64,000 nt of DNA from Streptomyces sp. CB02400 (GTDB taxonomy: Bacteria; Actinomycetota; Actinomycetes; Streptomycetales; Streptomycetaceae), in NCBI RefSeq assembly GCF_001905725.1, contig NZ_LIWB01000001.1, forward strand, positions 865,871-929,870, in the 5' to 3' direction. This document shows positions 1-7,142 of the stretch, one piece after another. The translations under genes were made by a program, and so were the position numbers. Below the pieces are notes generated by a model. That model worked only from the letters and a program-made list of their open reading frames with translations. It searched no databases and was not told the origin of the DNA. The number at the start of each line of letters is the position of its first letter. Position 1 is the stretch's first letter.

Positions 1-499
1 CGAGCACCGCCATGGCCGACGACGCGTTGTCGGCCACGGTGTCCACCAGGCCGATGTCCCAGTGCTCGATCCGGCTGTCACAGATCTCCAGCGCCGGCAG
101 GACCTCAGAAGAGGCGTCCAGCACGTCCCGCGCCGTCACGGAGTCACCGGCGAGGTCCTCGCCCAGCCGGAAGGCGAGTTCTCCCTCGACCTTCGGAGCG
201 ATGAACCGGTCCGCGTCCACGCAGCAGCCGTCGAGCAGCATCATCCGGTCCGTGAGGTAGCCGAAGTCGGGCTGGTCGATCCCGAACATCCGCTGGATGG
301 CCTCACTGGTGGCGCCGATCTTGTACCCGACCACCACGGCTCCGTCCGCCTCCTCCAGTGCGCGCAACTCGCGCTGGACGGCGTAGGCGTCCCCCAGGGT
401 GAACCCGGGGTGGCGTGCGGAGATCCGCGGCACCGGGCGGCGTCCTCTCCTCGCCGTCAGGAGCTCGTCCGCGAGCTGCCGGTGAAGCCGTGCGTCCAT
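1..499 (-). CDS. 2-keto-4-pentenoate hydratase (MhpD/DmpE family), 3' part off the left edge
   Basis: Partial gene; about 166 N-terminal residues are inside the window. Catabolic members add water to 2-hydroxypenta-2,4-dienoate to give 4-hydroxy-2-oxovalerate, the reaction before the aldolase step. Family signatures seen: Lys60 in GYKIG, the metal-ligand pair Glu105/Glu107 in KVEGELAF, and Glu138 in PALEIC, spaced as Lys57, Glu106, Glu108 and Glu139 of MhpD. The ATG at 499 has an AGGGGA ribosome site and lies 26 bp after the methyltransferase, so the two are co-transcribed. Its usual catabolic partners (acylating aldehyde dehydrogenase, aldolase) are encoded divergently 3 kb away beside an ACP. 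I infer a biosynthetic role, possibly in the dehydrating direction. Family certain; direction and substrate inferred. Confidence 0.88.
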   Translation of the reverse strand, partial: MDARLHRQLADELLTARRGRRPVPRISARHPGFTLGDAYAVQRELRALEEADGAVVVGYKIGATSEAIQRMFGIDQPDFGYLTDRMMLLDGCCVDADRFIAPKVEGELAFRLGEDLAGDSVTARDVLDASSEVLPALEICDSRIEHWDIGLVDTVADNASSAMAVL

Positions 500-525
500 G
501 CCGGTCCCCTGTTCCGCCCGGTCGG

Positions 526-1530
526 TCACTTGAACGCCACGAAGAGCCGGCCTCCCGGGAAGACCTGCGGTACGCACTGCACCTTCGCGAAGCCGGCCGC
601 CCGGAACTTGTCCTCCCACTCCTGCTCGCTCGGCAGCCGGATGCCCATGAAGTCCGCGTGCAGGTAGGTGAACAGCGCGCTGAACTTCCGCTCACGGGGG
701 CGCGGCGCGTAGGAGACCGCGTCGACCACCGCCATGAACCCGTTGGCCGCGAGCGCTTCCCGGCAACGGGCCAGCACCGCGTCGAGGACGGCCGGGTCCT
801 GGTTGACGTCGTGCATGACGAAGCAGGCCTGGATGACGTCGGCGTCCTCGATCGGGGCGGGGTCGTCGACCAGGGACTCGATGGAGCACACGGCGACCTG
901 GAGCCGGTCGTCCACCCCGGCCTGCGCGGCGGCCTCCCGCGCCGCCGCGCAGGCGGCCTCGCTGATGTCGAGCGCCACGCCGGTGCGGGTGGCGTCCCGT
1001 CGGAGCTGCTCGATCAGCAGGCGGCCGGCGCCCGCGCCGAGGTCCACGACCCGCTGCGCGCCGGCCGCCTCCACCCGGTCGAGCACGGGGGGATAGAAGG
1101 CCCGTTCACCGATCCAGCGCGAGCTGACCGCGACCCTGCGACCGTCGCGGCGGTGGTGCCGCGAGGCGGCCTCGCCGTCGGTGAAGAACTCCCGGACGTT
1201 CGTGATGAACGGGCTGTTCGCGTTCATCGCCCAGGACACGTAACCCGCCTGGTACCTGAGCGCCGGGTAGTCGTCCGAGACCCGGAAACGGCCGCCGGTC
1301 CCGGTGTCGGTGATCAGTCCGGCGGCGGCCAGGGCACGCAGGTACCCGGCGGCCCTGTCCTGCGGGACGGCGGCGTGCCCGGCCAGTTCGGCGGCGTCGA
1401 AACTGTCACCCGAGTCCAGCAGCCCGTCCACTCCGAGTTCGGCGCCGATCTGCAGGAGGGACGCGACCGCGGCGAGGTCGGCGGCGTACTCCAGCGAGGA
1501 TTCCGGAACCTCCGGCGTGACGGTGCTCAT
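526..1530 (-). CDS. SAM-dependent methyltransferase, similar to 2-keto-acid C-methyltransferases
   Basis: 334 aa. The N-terminal ~110 residues look like the helical/winged dimerisation domain of small-molecule methyltransferases; the Rossmann SAM-binding motif VVDLGAGAG is at residues 161-169, followed by an acidic strand end (ALDIS) and a substrate-gating C-terminal half. The overall shape recalls the family that C-methylates 2-keto acids at C3 (2-ketoarginine or phenylpyruvate methyltransferases), which is only a resemblance from memory. An upstream GTG/ATG extension is possible, but the ATG at 1530 has a clean GGAGA site 6-7 bases away. It lies between the ATP-grasp ligase and the hydratase on the same strand. 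Context makes C-methylation of the 2-keto acid from the neighbouring aldolase/hydratase plausible; O-methylation cannot be excluded. Confidence 0.8.
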   Translation of the reverse strand: MSTVTPEVPESSLEYAADLAAVASLLQIGAELGVDGLLDSGDSFDAAELAGHAAVPQDRAAGYLRALAAAGLITDTGTGGRFRVSDDYPALRYQAGYVSWAMNANSPFITNVREFFTDGEAASRHHRRDGRRVAVSSRWIGERAFYPPVLDRVEAAGAQRVVDLGAGAGRLLIEQLRRDATRTGVALDISEAACAAAREAAAQAGVDDRLQVAVCSIESLVDDPAPIEDADVIQACFVMHDVNQDPAVLDAVLARCREALAANGFMAVVDAVSYAPRPRERKFSALFTYLHADFMGIRLPSEQEWEDKFRAAGFAKVQCVPQVFPGGRLFVAFK

Positions 1531-1657
1531 GACGTGTCTCCTTCGTGGGGCCCCGGCGAACCGCCCGGACGGACACGTGCCCGTCCGGTACAGCAGCCGT
1601 TCCACGCGGACCGCCGTCCGTCACAATCCGAACCCGAATGGCCGCCGTGCGGCCGGC

Positions 1658-3157
1658 TCAGCGCGACGCCTGGTCCGCCAGGCCGTCCACCAGTTCCCGG
1701 AGCCCGCGCAGCAGCGCCGTGGCCTCGGCCCGGTCCGCCCCGATGCACACGGCGCCGAACTTCCCGTGGTCGTGGGCGGCGCTCATCGTGTGCAGCACCA
1801 CGCCCGTCGCGCGCGTGGGGTCGTAACCGAGCGGGGACCCGGTGACCGCGCGGATCAGTTGGGCCGGCCGCAGCCCCTTGTAGCGCGGGTCGATGATGGC
1901 GTCCGACGCCTCGTAGACGCGCTCGGAGCCGTCGGGTCCGCCGTGGACCAGCCGGCCGTCGGGCGTGGCGGGCGTGTCCAGGAGCCCCGAGGCGATGCCG
2001 AAGGCGTGCTTGGTGCCCGTGCCCCGCAGATTGATCTCGCATCCCAGGAGCTGCCAGCCGTCGGCGGTGCGCCTGGCGAGGAAGTCCACCCCGTAGTCGC
2101 CCCCGCCCACCCCCCGCTCCCGCAGGGCGCGGCCGACGCGTACCCCGTAGTCGATGAGTGTCCGCCGGTACTCGGCGCTCGCCGGGAACCGGCAGCCGAC
2201 GTAGCTCTGGTCGTGACCGGTGAACACCTGGTCGTGGGTGGAGACCGCCTGCACCATGCCGTCGCCGGTGATCCTGCCCTGGAAGCTGGGGCTGGACAGC
2301 GTGTCGTCCCTGACCCACTCCTCCACGACGGCACCGGTCTTCTCCACCGCACGGACGTAGTCGTCCCAGGTGATCGCGGGGTCCACGAGGGTGGCCCGGG
2401 GCAGCGCGGCGAGAACGCGTCCGGTCAGCGCCTCGTCGTCCGTCCCGGACGGCAGCCCCAGGTCGTCGAGGTCCAGCATCGCGTTGCCGAGACCCGCTCC
2501 GGAGGTGGAGTCGTCGAGCTTGACGAGCACCGCCCGGTGCCCCGCCCGTGCCATCCGGGCCACTTCACCGGCGATGTCGGCGAGGGTGTGCAGCAGTCCG
2601 GCGGAGCCCTCCGGGAACGGGATGCCCGCCTCGGCGAAGAGCCGGCGGCCGGAGTGCTTGGTGCCCAGCGGGATGCAGGACGAGTGCGGCTGGTTGCCCG
2701 GCACCTCCAGCTCCCGGGCGAAGCGCTCCAGCGGCGCGGACGGCTCGAAATAGTTCAGCCGGACGTCGGCGCCGTCGCGCCGCCGGCCGTCCACGAACTC
2801 CCGGACGGCCGCACGGACCTGCGCGGCCTGCGGGTCGTCCGCGTCGAGGACCTTCTCGCTCAGCCACCGGGGACCGGCGTCGTCCAGACCCACGAGACGC
2901 ACCCGGGTCCGTGCGTCGCCGTGGCCGGCGCCCGGCAGCCCGAGGTAGTACGCCACCTGCTCGTCGGGGTCCAGCACCGGCGGGGCGGTGACGTACAGGA
3001 GACTGCCGCCGGCCCGGTGCACCGTGTCGATGATCGCCGAGCCGAGCAGCCGTTCCGGGAAGAAGGACGCGCCGGTGAACCGCGCCAGGATCTGCGGATC
3101 GCACTCCCGGCTCTGGATGTGGACCCGGGCCGGGCCGCGGCGGTGCAGGGTGTCCAC
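1658..3157 (-). CDS. PGM1-type ATP-grasp peptide (amide) ligase
   Basis: 499 aa from the GTG at 3157, chosen because GAGGAGG precedes it by 6 bases; an upstream ATG at 3217 lacks such a site. It shows the ATP-grasp pattern: a lysine/glycine-rich nucleotide loop (VKLDDSTSGAGLGNA), a central acidic region (VVEEWV), and the metal/ATP segment GCEINLRGTGTKHAF, with the Glu and Asn that bind Mg-ATP, followed by a PGM1_C-like C-terminus. PGM1 of pheganomycin biosynthesis and related ligases activate a carboxylate as acyl phosphate and join it to an amine. Here it would cap or extend the unusual acid made by neighbouring genes. It is the first gene of a leftward operon with the methyltransferase and hydratase. 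Ligase family confident; substrates unknown. Confidence 0.82.
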   Translation of the reverse strand: MDTLHRRGPARVHIQSRECDPQILARFTGASFFPERLLGSAIIDTVHRAGGSLLYVTAPPVLDPDEQVAYYLGLPGAGHGDARTRVRLVGLDDAGPRWLSEKVLDADDPQAAQVRAAVREFVDGRRRDGADVRLNYFEPSAPLERFARELEVPGNQPHSSCIPLGTKHSGRRLFAEAGIPFPEGSAGLLHTLADIAGEVARMARAGHRAVLVKLDDSTSGAGLGNAMLDLDDLGLPSGTDDEALTGRVLAALPRATLVDPAITWDDYVRAVEKTGAVVEEWVRDDTLSSPSFQGRITGDGMVQAVSTHDQVFTGHDQSYVGCRFPASAEYRRTLIDYGVRVGRALRERGVGGGDYGVDFLARRTADGWQLLGCEINLRGTGTKHAFGIASGLLDTPATPDGRLVHGGPDGSERVYEASDAIIDPRYKGLRPAQLIRAVTGSPLGYDPTRATGVVLHTMSAAHDHGKFGAVCIGADRAEATALLRGLRELVDGLADQASR

Positions 3158-3498
3158 GGTTACCTCCTCGAGCGTTCTCCGACCGTATCCACTGCTGCCT
3201 GTCAAGGCCACCGACACGCCTGAAAGGCGGGGTCAGGCACCCCGTGCTACGTTTTGAGCACGTGAGCGCCGAACGTGCGCCTCATGTCCGGCGTACCGGC
3301 ACACGCGGTTCCCGACGACCGCCGGTACGGGGCGGTGCGGGATCGGAACCCGCCTCGAACGAGCCCCCCGCACCGGGCCGGATCACGAAACCACCGATCC
3401 CCCACCACAAGTCGCGCGAAGCCTTGTTCTCAGCCCTTCCCTGACCCCCCACGTACGCGCGGGACCGTGTCCCGTGCCCACGGAAGGACCGTACAGAC
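3158..3498. promoter_or_regulatory. Divergent promoter region of the putative natural-product cluster
   Basis: About 340 bp with no credible gene, between the leftward ligase and the rightward aldehyde dehydrogenase. Two inverted repeats are visible: GCACGT/ACGTGC arms at 3258-3263 and 3273-3278, and 9-bp arms CGTACCGGC/GCCGGTACG at 3292-3300 and 3321-3329 with a 20-base loop. Either could be an operator or a leader hairpin. A TTGACA hexamer reads leftward at 3205-3200, but no well-spaced -10 follows, so no promoter is called. The region probably controls both arms together. Confidence 0.5.
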
Positions 3499-4392
3499 AT
3501 GGAACGAAACGGACGGCTGTCCGCCGTGGTGCTCGGCGCGGGCCTCATCGGGGTCGACCTGATGACGAAGGTCATGCGGTCGGACGTCCTCGACCTCCGG
3601 CTCGTCGTGGGACGGGACGGCGCCTCACCGGGGCTGCGGCAGGCGGACAGACTCGGCCTGCGGACGGCCACGGACGGCATCCGGTCCCTGACCGACACCG
3701 ACGACGTGTTCGACGTGGCGTTCGACGCGACCAGCGCACTGTCGCACGCCGAGCACGCCGCACGGCTGGCGCCGCTCGGCACCGTGCTCATCGACCTGAC
3801 GCCGAGCCAGGTCGGCCGGATGGTGGTGCCGACGGTCAACGGACCGGACGCTCTCGCCCACCGCGACGTGAACATGGTCAGCTGCGGCGGCCAGGCGTCC
3901 ATACCGATCCTGCACGCCATCGCGCGGCGGCACCGCGTCGACTACATCGAGGTGGTCACCACGGCCGCCAGCATGAGCGTCGGCCCCTCCACGCGGCTGA
4001 ACCTCGACGAGTACGTAGGGACCACCCGGGCCGCGGTCCGGGCCCTCACCGGGGTCGACAAGGTCAAGGCGATCCTCAACCTGAGCCCCGCGAGGCCCCC
4101 GGCGATGTTCCGGGTCGCCATGTCCCTGCTCGGCGAAGACCTCACCGACACATCGGTGCGCGCGCTGGTCGAGGACGCCGCCCGCGGTGTCCGGGCCTTC
4201 GTCGACGGTTACCGGGTCACGGCGTGCACGGCCGACGGGGAGAAGGCCTTCGTCGCCGTCGAGGTCACCGCCCGCGGCGAACGCACTCCGGAGTACGCCG
4301 GGAACATCGACATCATCAACGCCGCCGCGCTGCACGTCGCGGAGCGATACGCGGCAGACCGCTTCGCGACCGTCGGGGCGGTGACGTCATGA
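3499..4392 (+). CDS. Acetaldehyde dehydrogenase (acylating), DmpF/BphJ family
   Basis: 297 aa. The family interconverts an aldehyde and its acyl-CoA with NAD(H) and normally forms a channelling complex with 4-hydroxy-2-oxovalerate aldolase, which is the next gene. Seen: N-terminal Rossmann motif [11 protein letters not shown] (residues 11-21), the catalytic cysteine Cys129 in SCGGQA, and a C-terminal dimerisation half. GGAAGGA precedes the ATG by 10 bases. The stop overlaps the aldolase start (ATGA), supporting translational coupling. In this setting, next to an ACP and a LnmK-like acyltransferase, the reductive direction (acyl-thioester to aldehyde) is the more attractive inference, with propionyl-ACP or propionyl-CoA as substrate. 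Family assignment strong; direction inferred. Confidence 0.9.
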   Translation: MERNGRLSAVVLGAGLIGVDLMTKVMRSDVLDLRLVVGRDGASPGLRQADRLGLRTATDGIRSLTDTDDVFDVAFDATSALSHAEHAARLAPLGTVLIDLTPSQVGRMVVPTVNGPDALAHRDVNMVSCGGQASIPILHAIARRHRVDYIEVVTTAASMSVGPSTRLNLDEYVGTTRAAVRALTGVDKVKAILNLSPARPPAMFRVAMSLLGEDLTDTSVRALVEDAARGVRAFVDGYRVTACTADGEKAFVAVEVTARGERTPEYAGNIDIINAAALHVAERYAADRFATVGAVTS

Positions 4393-5453
4393 GCCAGAAC
4401 ACCGGTACGGGACCGGGGGACACCACCGCGGCGAAGTCGGTCCAGATCCACGACCCGACCCTGCGCGACGGTCACCACGCCGTCCGCCACCAGCTCGGCA
4501 GCCGGCAGCTCCGCGCGTACGCGGCGGCGGCCGACGCGGCGGCCGTCCCCGTGGTCGAGGTGGGGCACGGCAACGGCCTGGGCGCCTCCTCCCTCCAGGT
4601 GGGACAGGCCCGGTGCAGCGACGACGAGATGCTGTCAGTGGTCCGGGAGGCCCTGCGGAACAGCAGGATGGGCGTCTTCATGCTGCCCGGCTGGGGAACC
4701 GTGGAGGACCTCAAGAAGGCCATCTCCCACCAGGTCGACCTCGTACGCATCGGCACCCACTGCACCGAGGGGAACCTGGCCGAGCGGCACCTCGGGTTCC
4801 TGCGCGAGGCAGGAGTGGACGCGCACGCCGTACTGCTGATGAGCCACATGGCGAGTGCCGGACGGCTGGCCGAGGAGTGCGCCCGCCTCGTCGGCTACGG
4901 CGCGACCGGTGTGGGCATCCTCGACTCCTCGGGCCACTACCTGCCGGCCGACGTCACCGAACGCATCGGCGCCATCCGCGCGGCCGTCGCGGTGCCCGTG
5001 CTGTTCCACGGGCACAACAACCTGGGCATGGCCGTGGCGAACTCGGTCGCCGCGGTCGAGGCCGGAGCCGACATCGTGGACGCCTGCGCCCGCGGCTTCG
5101 GCGCCGGAGCGGGCAACACCCAACTGGAGGTCGTGGTACCGGTCCTGGAACGGATGGGGTACTCGACCGGCATCGACCTGTACCGGCTCCTCGACGCGGC
5201 GGACATCGCCGCGACGGAACTGATGGACGCCCCGCCGTCCATCGACTCCGTGGGCATCGTCAGCGGCCTGGCCGGAGTGTTCTCCGGGTTCAAGACCCGG
5301 GTGCTCGACATCTCGCGGCGCGAGGGCGTCGATCCCCGCGACGTCTTCTTCGAACTGGGCCGGCTCCAGGCGGTGGCGGGCCAGGAGGACCTCATCGTGG
5401 ACGTGGCCCTCAACCTCCGCGCGACGGACGAAAGGACGGCGAGCCATGTTTGA
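4389..5453 (+). CDS. 4-hydroxy-2-oxovalerate aldolase (DmpG/BphI family)
   Basis: 354 aa class II pyruvate aldolase. Seen: the N-terminal motif [14 protein letters not shown] carrying the metal-binding Asp and the catalytic Arg and His; VEVGHGNGL; the metal-ligand pair in [21 protein letters not shown] near the end of the barrel; and a ~60-residue C-terminal communication domain that contacts the dehydrogenase in known complexes. It starts at the ATGA overlap with the dehydrogenase and overlaps the ACP start by 8 bases, so three proteins are translationally coupled. Catabolic enzymes cleave 4-hydroxy-2-oxo acids to pyruvate and an aldehyde; the reaction is reversible. I infer condensation of pyruvate with propanal (or acetaldehyde) to a 4-hydroxy-2-oxo acid. 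Confidence 0.92.
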   Translation: MSQNTGTGPGDTTAAKSVQIHDPTLRDGHHAVRHQLGSRQLRAYAAAADAAAVPVVEVGHGNGLGASSLQVGQARCSDDEMLSVVREALRNSRMGVFMLPGWGTVEDLKKAISHQVDLVRIGTHCTEGNLAERHLGFLREAGVDAHAVLLMSHMASAGRLAEECARLVGYGATGVGILDSSGHYLPADVTERIGAIRAAVAVPVLFHGHNNLGMAVANSVAAVEAGADIVDACARGFGAGAGNTQLEVVVPVLERMGYSTGIDLYRLLDAADIAATELMDAPPSIDSVGIVSGLAGVFSGFKTRVLDISRREGVDPRDVFFELGRLQAVAGQEDLIVDVALNLRATDERTASHV

Positions 5454-5715
5454 TGTCCTTCGCGGCATCCTGGTCGACGAACTCCAGATGCGGGCGGAGG
5501 ACGTCGTGCCGACGGCCACCCGGACGGAGGTGGGGCTCGACTCCGTCGCCCTGGTGGAACTGGCGGAGCTGCTGAACACCGGACTCGGCATCGAGATCCA
5601 CGACTACGAACTGGCGGAAGCCGGCACTCTCGCGGATCTCGCCCGGCTCGTGGAGGAACGCCACCGTGCTCTTCCCACCGAGCCCTCCGCCGCCCGGTCC
5701 GCGCCCCGGCGGTGA
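5446..5715 (+). CDS. Stand-alone acyl carrier protein
   Basis: 89 aa with the phosphopantetheine-attachment motif [10 protein letters not shown]; the modified serine is Ser33. The size and the acidic helix II pattern fit a discrete type II ACP; the last ~12 residues are a Pro/Ala/Arg tail. It overlaps the aldolase gene by 8 bases and is followed 36 bp later by the LnmK-like gene. In leinamycin biosynthesis, LnmK loads and decarboxylates methylmalonyl onto the discrete ACP LnmL. The adjacency here suggests the same pairing, giving propionyl-S-ACP. An ACP embedded in a meta-cleavage gene set is unusual and is the main reason to regard the set as biosynthetic. Confidence 0.9.
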   Translation: MFDVLRGILVDELQMRAEDVVPTATRTEVGLDSVALVELAELLNTGLGIEIHDYELAEAGTLADLARLVEERHRALPTEPSAARSAPRR

Positions 5716-5751
5716 GCCGGTGACGGGGGAGACAACGAGGGAGAAGAAGCC

Positions 5752-6720
5752 ATGCTGCGGAGCAGCACGACTCCAAGCGTGCGGACAGCGGATCACTCTT
5801 CCCTGTCGCGCCGGGTGACCGTGTCCCCGGGGATGTGCAGTGGCGGATCGCTGATCTTCGGACGCATCGGGGACTGGACCTGGGAGGCCGTCGCCGCGGC
5901 ATCCGGAACGAACGTGCACGCGGCCCGTACCGCCGAAGGGCACCCCGTCTACCTGTCCTTCTACTACTACCGGGTACGCGGCGGACGTACCGTCCATCCG
6001 CACGGCCTCGCCTTCGGTGACGAACTCCGGGTGGACTCACGGGTCTTCCAGTTCGGCAGTCAGTCGGCGCTCACGCTCCACCGGCTCGCGCCCGCGGAAC
6101 TCGACCTGCCCGGCGGGCCGTTGGAGCCGAGCGAGGTGCACGACGAGCCGCACCCGGACTGTCTGTACGTCGAGAACGTCAACCGCTGGATAGCCCGCAG
6201 CCGCCCCGGCAGCAACCAGGGCCTGTTCGAGGCGGCACCCCCGGACTTCGCCTACGCCGGCCTGCCGCGGCTGCCCAGCGCCTACTCGCCCCGCACGCTC
6301 GTGGGCCGCGCCCGCCAAGCCGGCAGCTTCCACCCCGAGGACCCGCAGGGCCTCGTACCGGCCGGCCCGGACCACACCTGCGAATACGTGCTCGACGTCA
6401 ACCGTGACCTCAACGGCGCGGGCCTGGTGTACTTCGCGGCGTACTTCTCCATCTTCGACACGGCCCTGCTGAGCCTGTGGCGCTCGCTCGGGCGCAGCGA
6501 CGAACACTTCCTGCGGCGCAAGGTGGTCGACCAGAAACTCGGCTACTTCGGCAACGCGGACCCCGGCGCCGTCTTCACCGTCTCCGTCCGCAGGTGGCAC
6601 CGCGAAGCCGACCCGCGCGTCGAGATCGCCGACATGGCGATGCGTGACACGGCCACCGGCGAGCTGCTCGCCGTCACGAGTATCGAACTCGACCTCGGCG
6701 CGGCGTCCGGCACACCGTGA
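5752..6720 (+). CDS. LnmK-like double-hotdog acyltransferase/decarboxylase
   Basis: 322 aa. Two hotdog halves are apparent: about residues 22-150, with GSLIFGRIGDWTWE and the tyrosine-rich strand SFYYYRVRGG, and about 180-320, with DLNGAGLVYFAAYFSIFD and VRRWHRE. These match my memory of LnmK, the bifunctional methylmalonyl-CoA:ACP acyltransferase/decarboxylase of leinamycin biosynthesis, which has the same length class (~320 aa). LnmK makes propionyl-S-ACP. GAGGGAGAAG precedes the ATG. The adjacent discrete ACP is the expected partner. No HMG-synthase-like gene, the normal consumer of propionyl-ACP in leinamycin-type beta-branching, is visible, so another fate for the propionyl group is implied. 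AfsA-type butenolide synthases are the alternative hotdog family but match less well. Confidence 0.78.
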   Translation: MLRSSTTPSVRTADHSSLSRRVTVSPGMCSGGSLIFGRIGDWTWEAVAAASGTNVHAARTAEGHPVYLSFYYYRVRGGRTVHPHGLAFGDELRVDSRVFQFGSQSALTLHRLAPAELDLPGGPLEPSEVHDEPHPDCLYVENVNRWIARSRPGSNQGLFEAAPPDFAYAGLPRLPSAYSPRTLVGRARQAGSFHPEDPQGLVPAGPDHTCEYVLDVNRDLNGAGLVYFAAYFSIFDTALLSLWRSLGRSDEHFLRRKVVDQKLGYFGNADPGAVFTVSVRRWHREADPRVEIADMAMRDTATGELLAVTSIELDLGAASGTP

Positions 6721-6766
6721 CCGACCGGACCCCGTACCCGCGCGCGGTCATCCGAGGAGGCTGGTG

Positions 6767-7120
6767 ATGGAAAGGGAAGAACGTGTACGCCGCTACTACG
6801 AGCTGGTGGACGCGGGCGACGTGGCCGAACTCGTCGCGCTCTTCACCCCGAAGGCGGTCTACCGCCGGCCCGGCTACGACCCGCTCGTCGGCCGGCAGGC
6901 CCTGGAGCGTTTCTACCGGAAGCAGCGAGTCATCAAGAAGGGCCGTCACACCCTCGCCACCGTGCTGATGGAGAGGAACAGCGCGGCGGTGCACGGTTCG
7001 TTCACCGGGACGCTGCACGACGGGCGTGAGGTGTCACTGCGCTTCGCGGACTTCTTCACCTTCTCCGCGAGCGGTGCCTTCCGCACCCGCGACACCTTCT
7101 TCTTCACCCCTCTCGTCTGA
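6767..7120 (+). CDS. SnoaL-like (NTF2-fold) small protein
   Basis: 117 aa. The ATG at 6767 is preferred because GAGGAGG ends 6 bases before it; GTG at 6764 is a 1-residue alternative. The N-terminal pattern RVRRYYELVDAGDVAELVALF followed by YRRPGYDPLVG fits the cone-shaped alpha+beta NTF2/SnoaL fold, whose members act as cyclases, hydroxylases, isomerases or dehydratases in natural-product and steroid pathways. It is the last gene of the rightward arm, 46 bp after the LnmK-like gene, and ends 22 bp from a convergent gene, marking the likely right boundary of the cluster. The reaction cannot be deduced; a cyclisation, dehydration or isomerisation is possible. Confidence 0.72.
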   Translation: MEREERVRRYYELVDAGDVAELVALFTPKAVYRRPGYDPLVGRQALERFYRKQRVIKKGRHTLATVLMERNSAAVHGSFTGTLHDGREVSLRFADFFTFSASGAFRTRDTFFFTPLV

Positions 7121-7142
7121 CCCCACGGGCGGGGGTCCTCCG

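Noticed and set aside
3200..3205. TTGACA reading leftward upstream of the ATP-grasp gene as a promoter
   Set aside because: The only -10-like hexamer (TACGGT) is 12 bases away, too close for a normal promoter.
5752..6720. First thought to be an AfsA-type butyrolactone synthase because of the double-hotdog shape
   Set aside because: The N-terminal GSLIFGRIGDWTWE and YYYRVRGG regions and the adjacent discrete ACP fit LnmK better; AfsA-like proteins do not need a neighbouring ACP.
7119..7137. Short GACCCC/GGGGTC stem between the SnoaL gene and the lipoate ligase-like gene as a terminator
   Set aside because: Six base pairs only and no U-tract; too weak to call.
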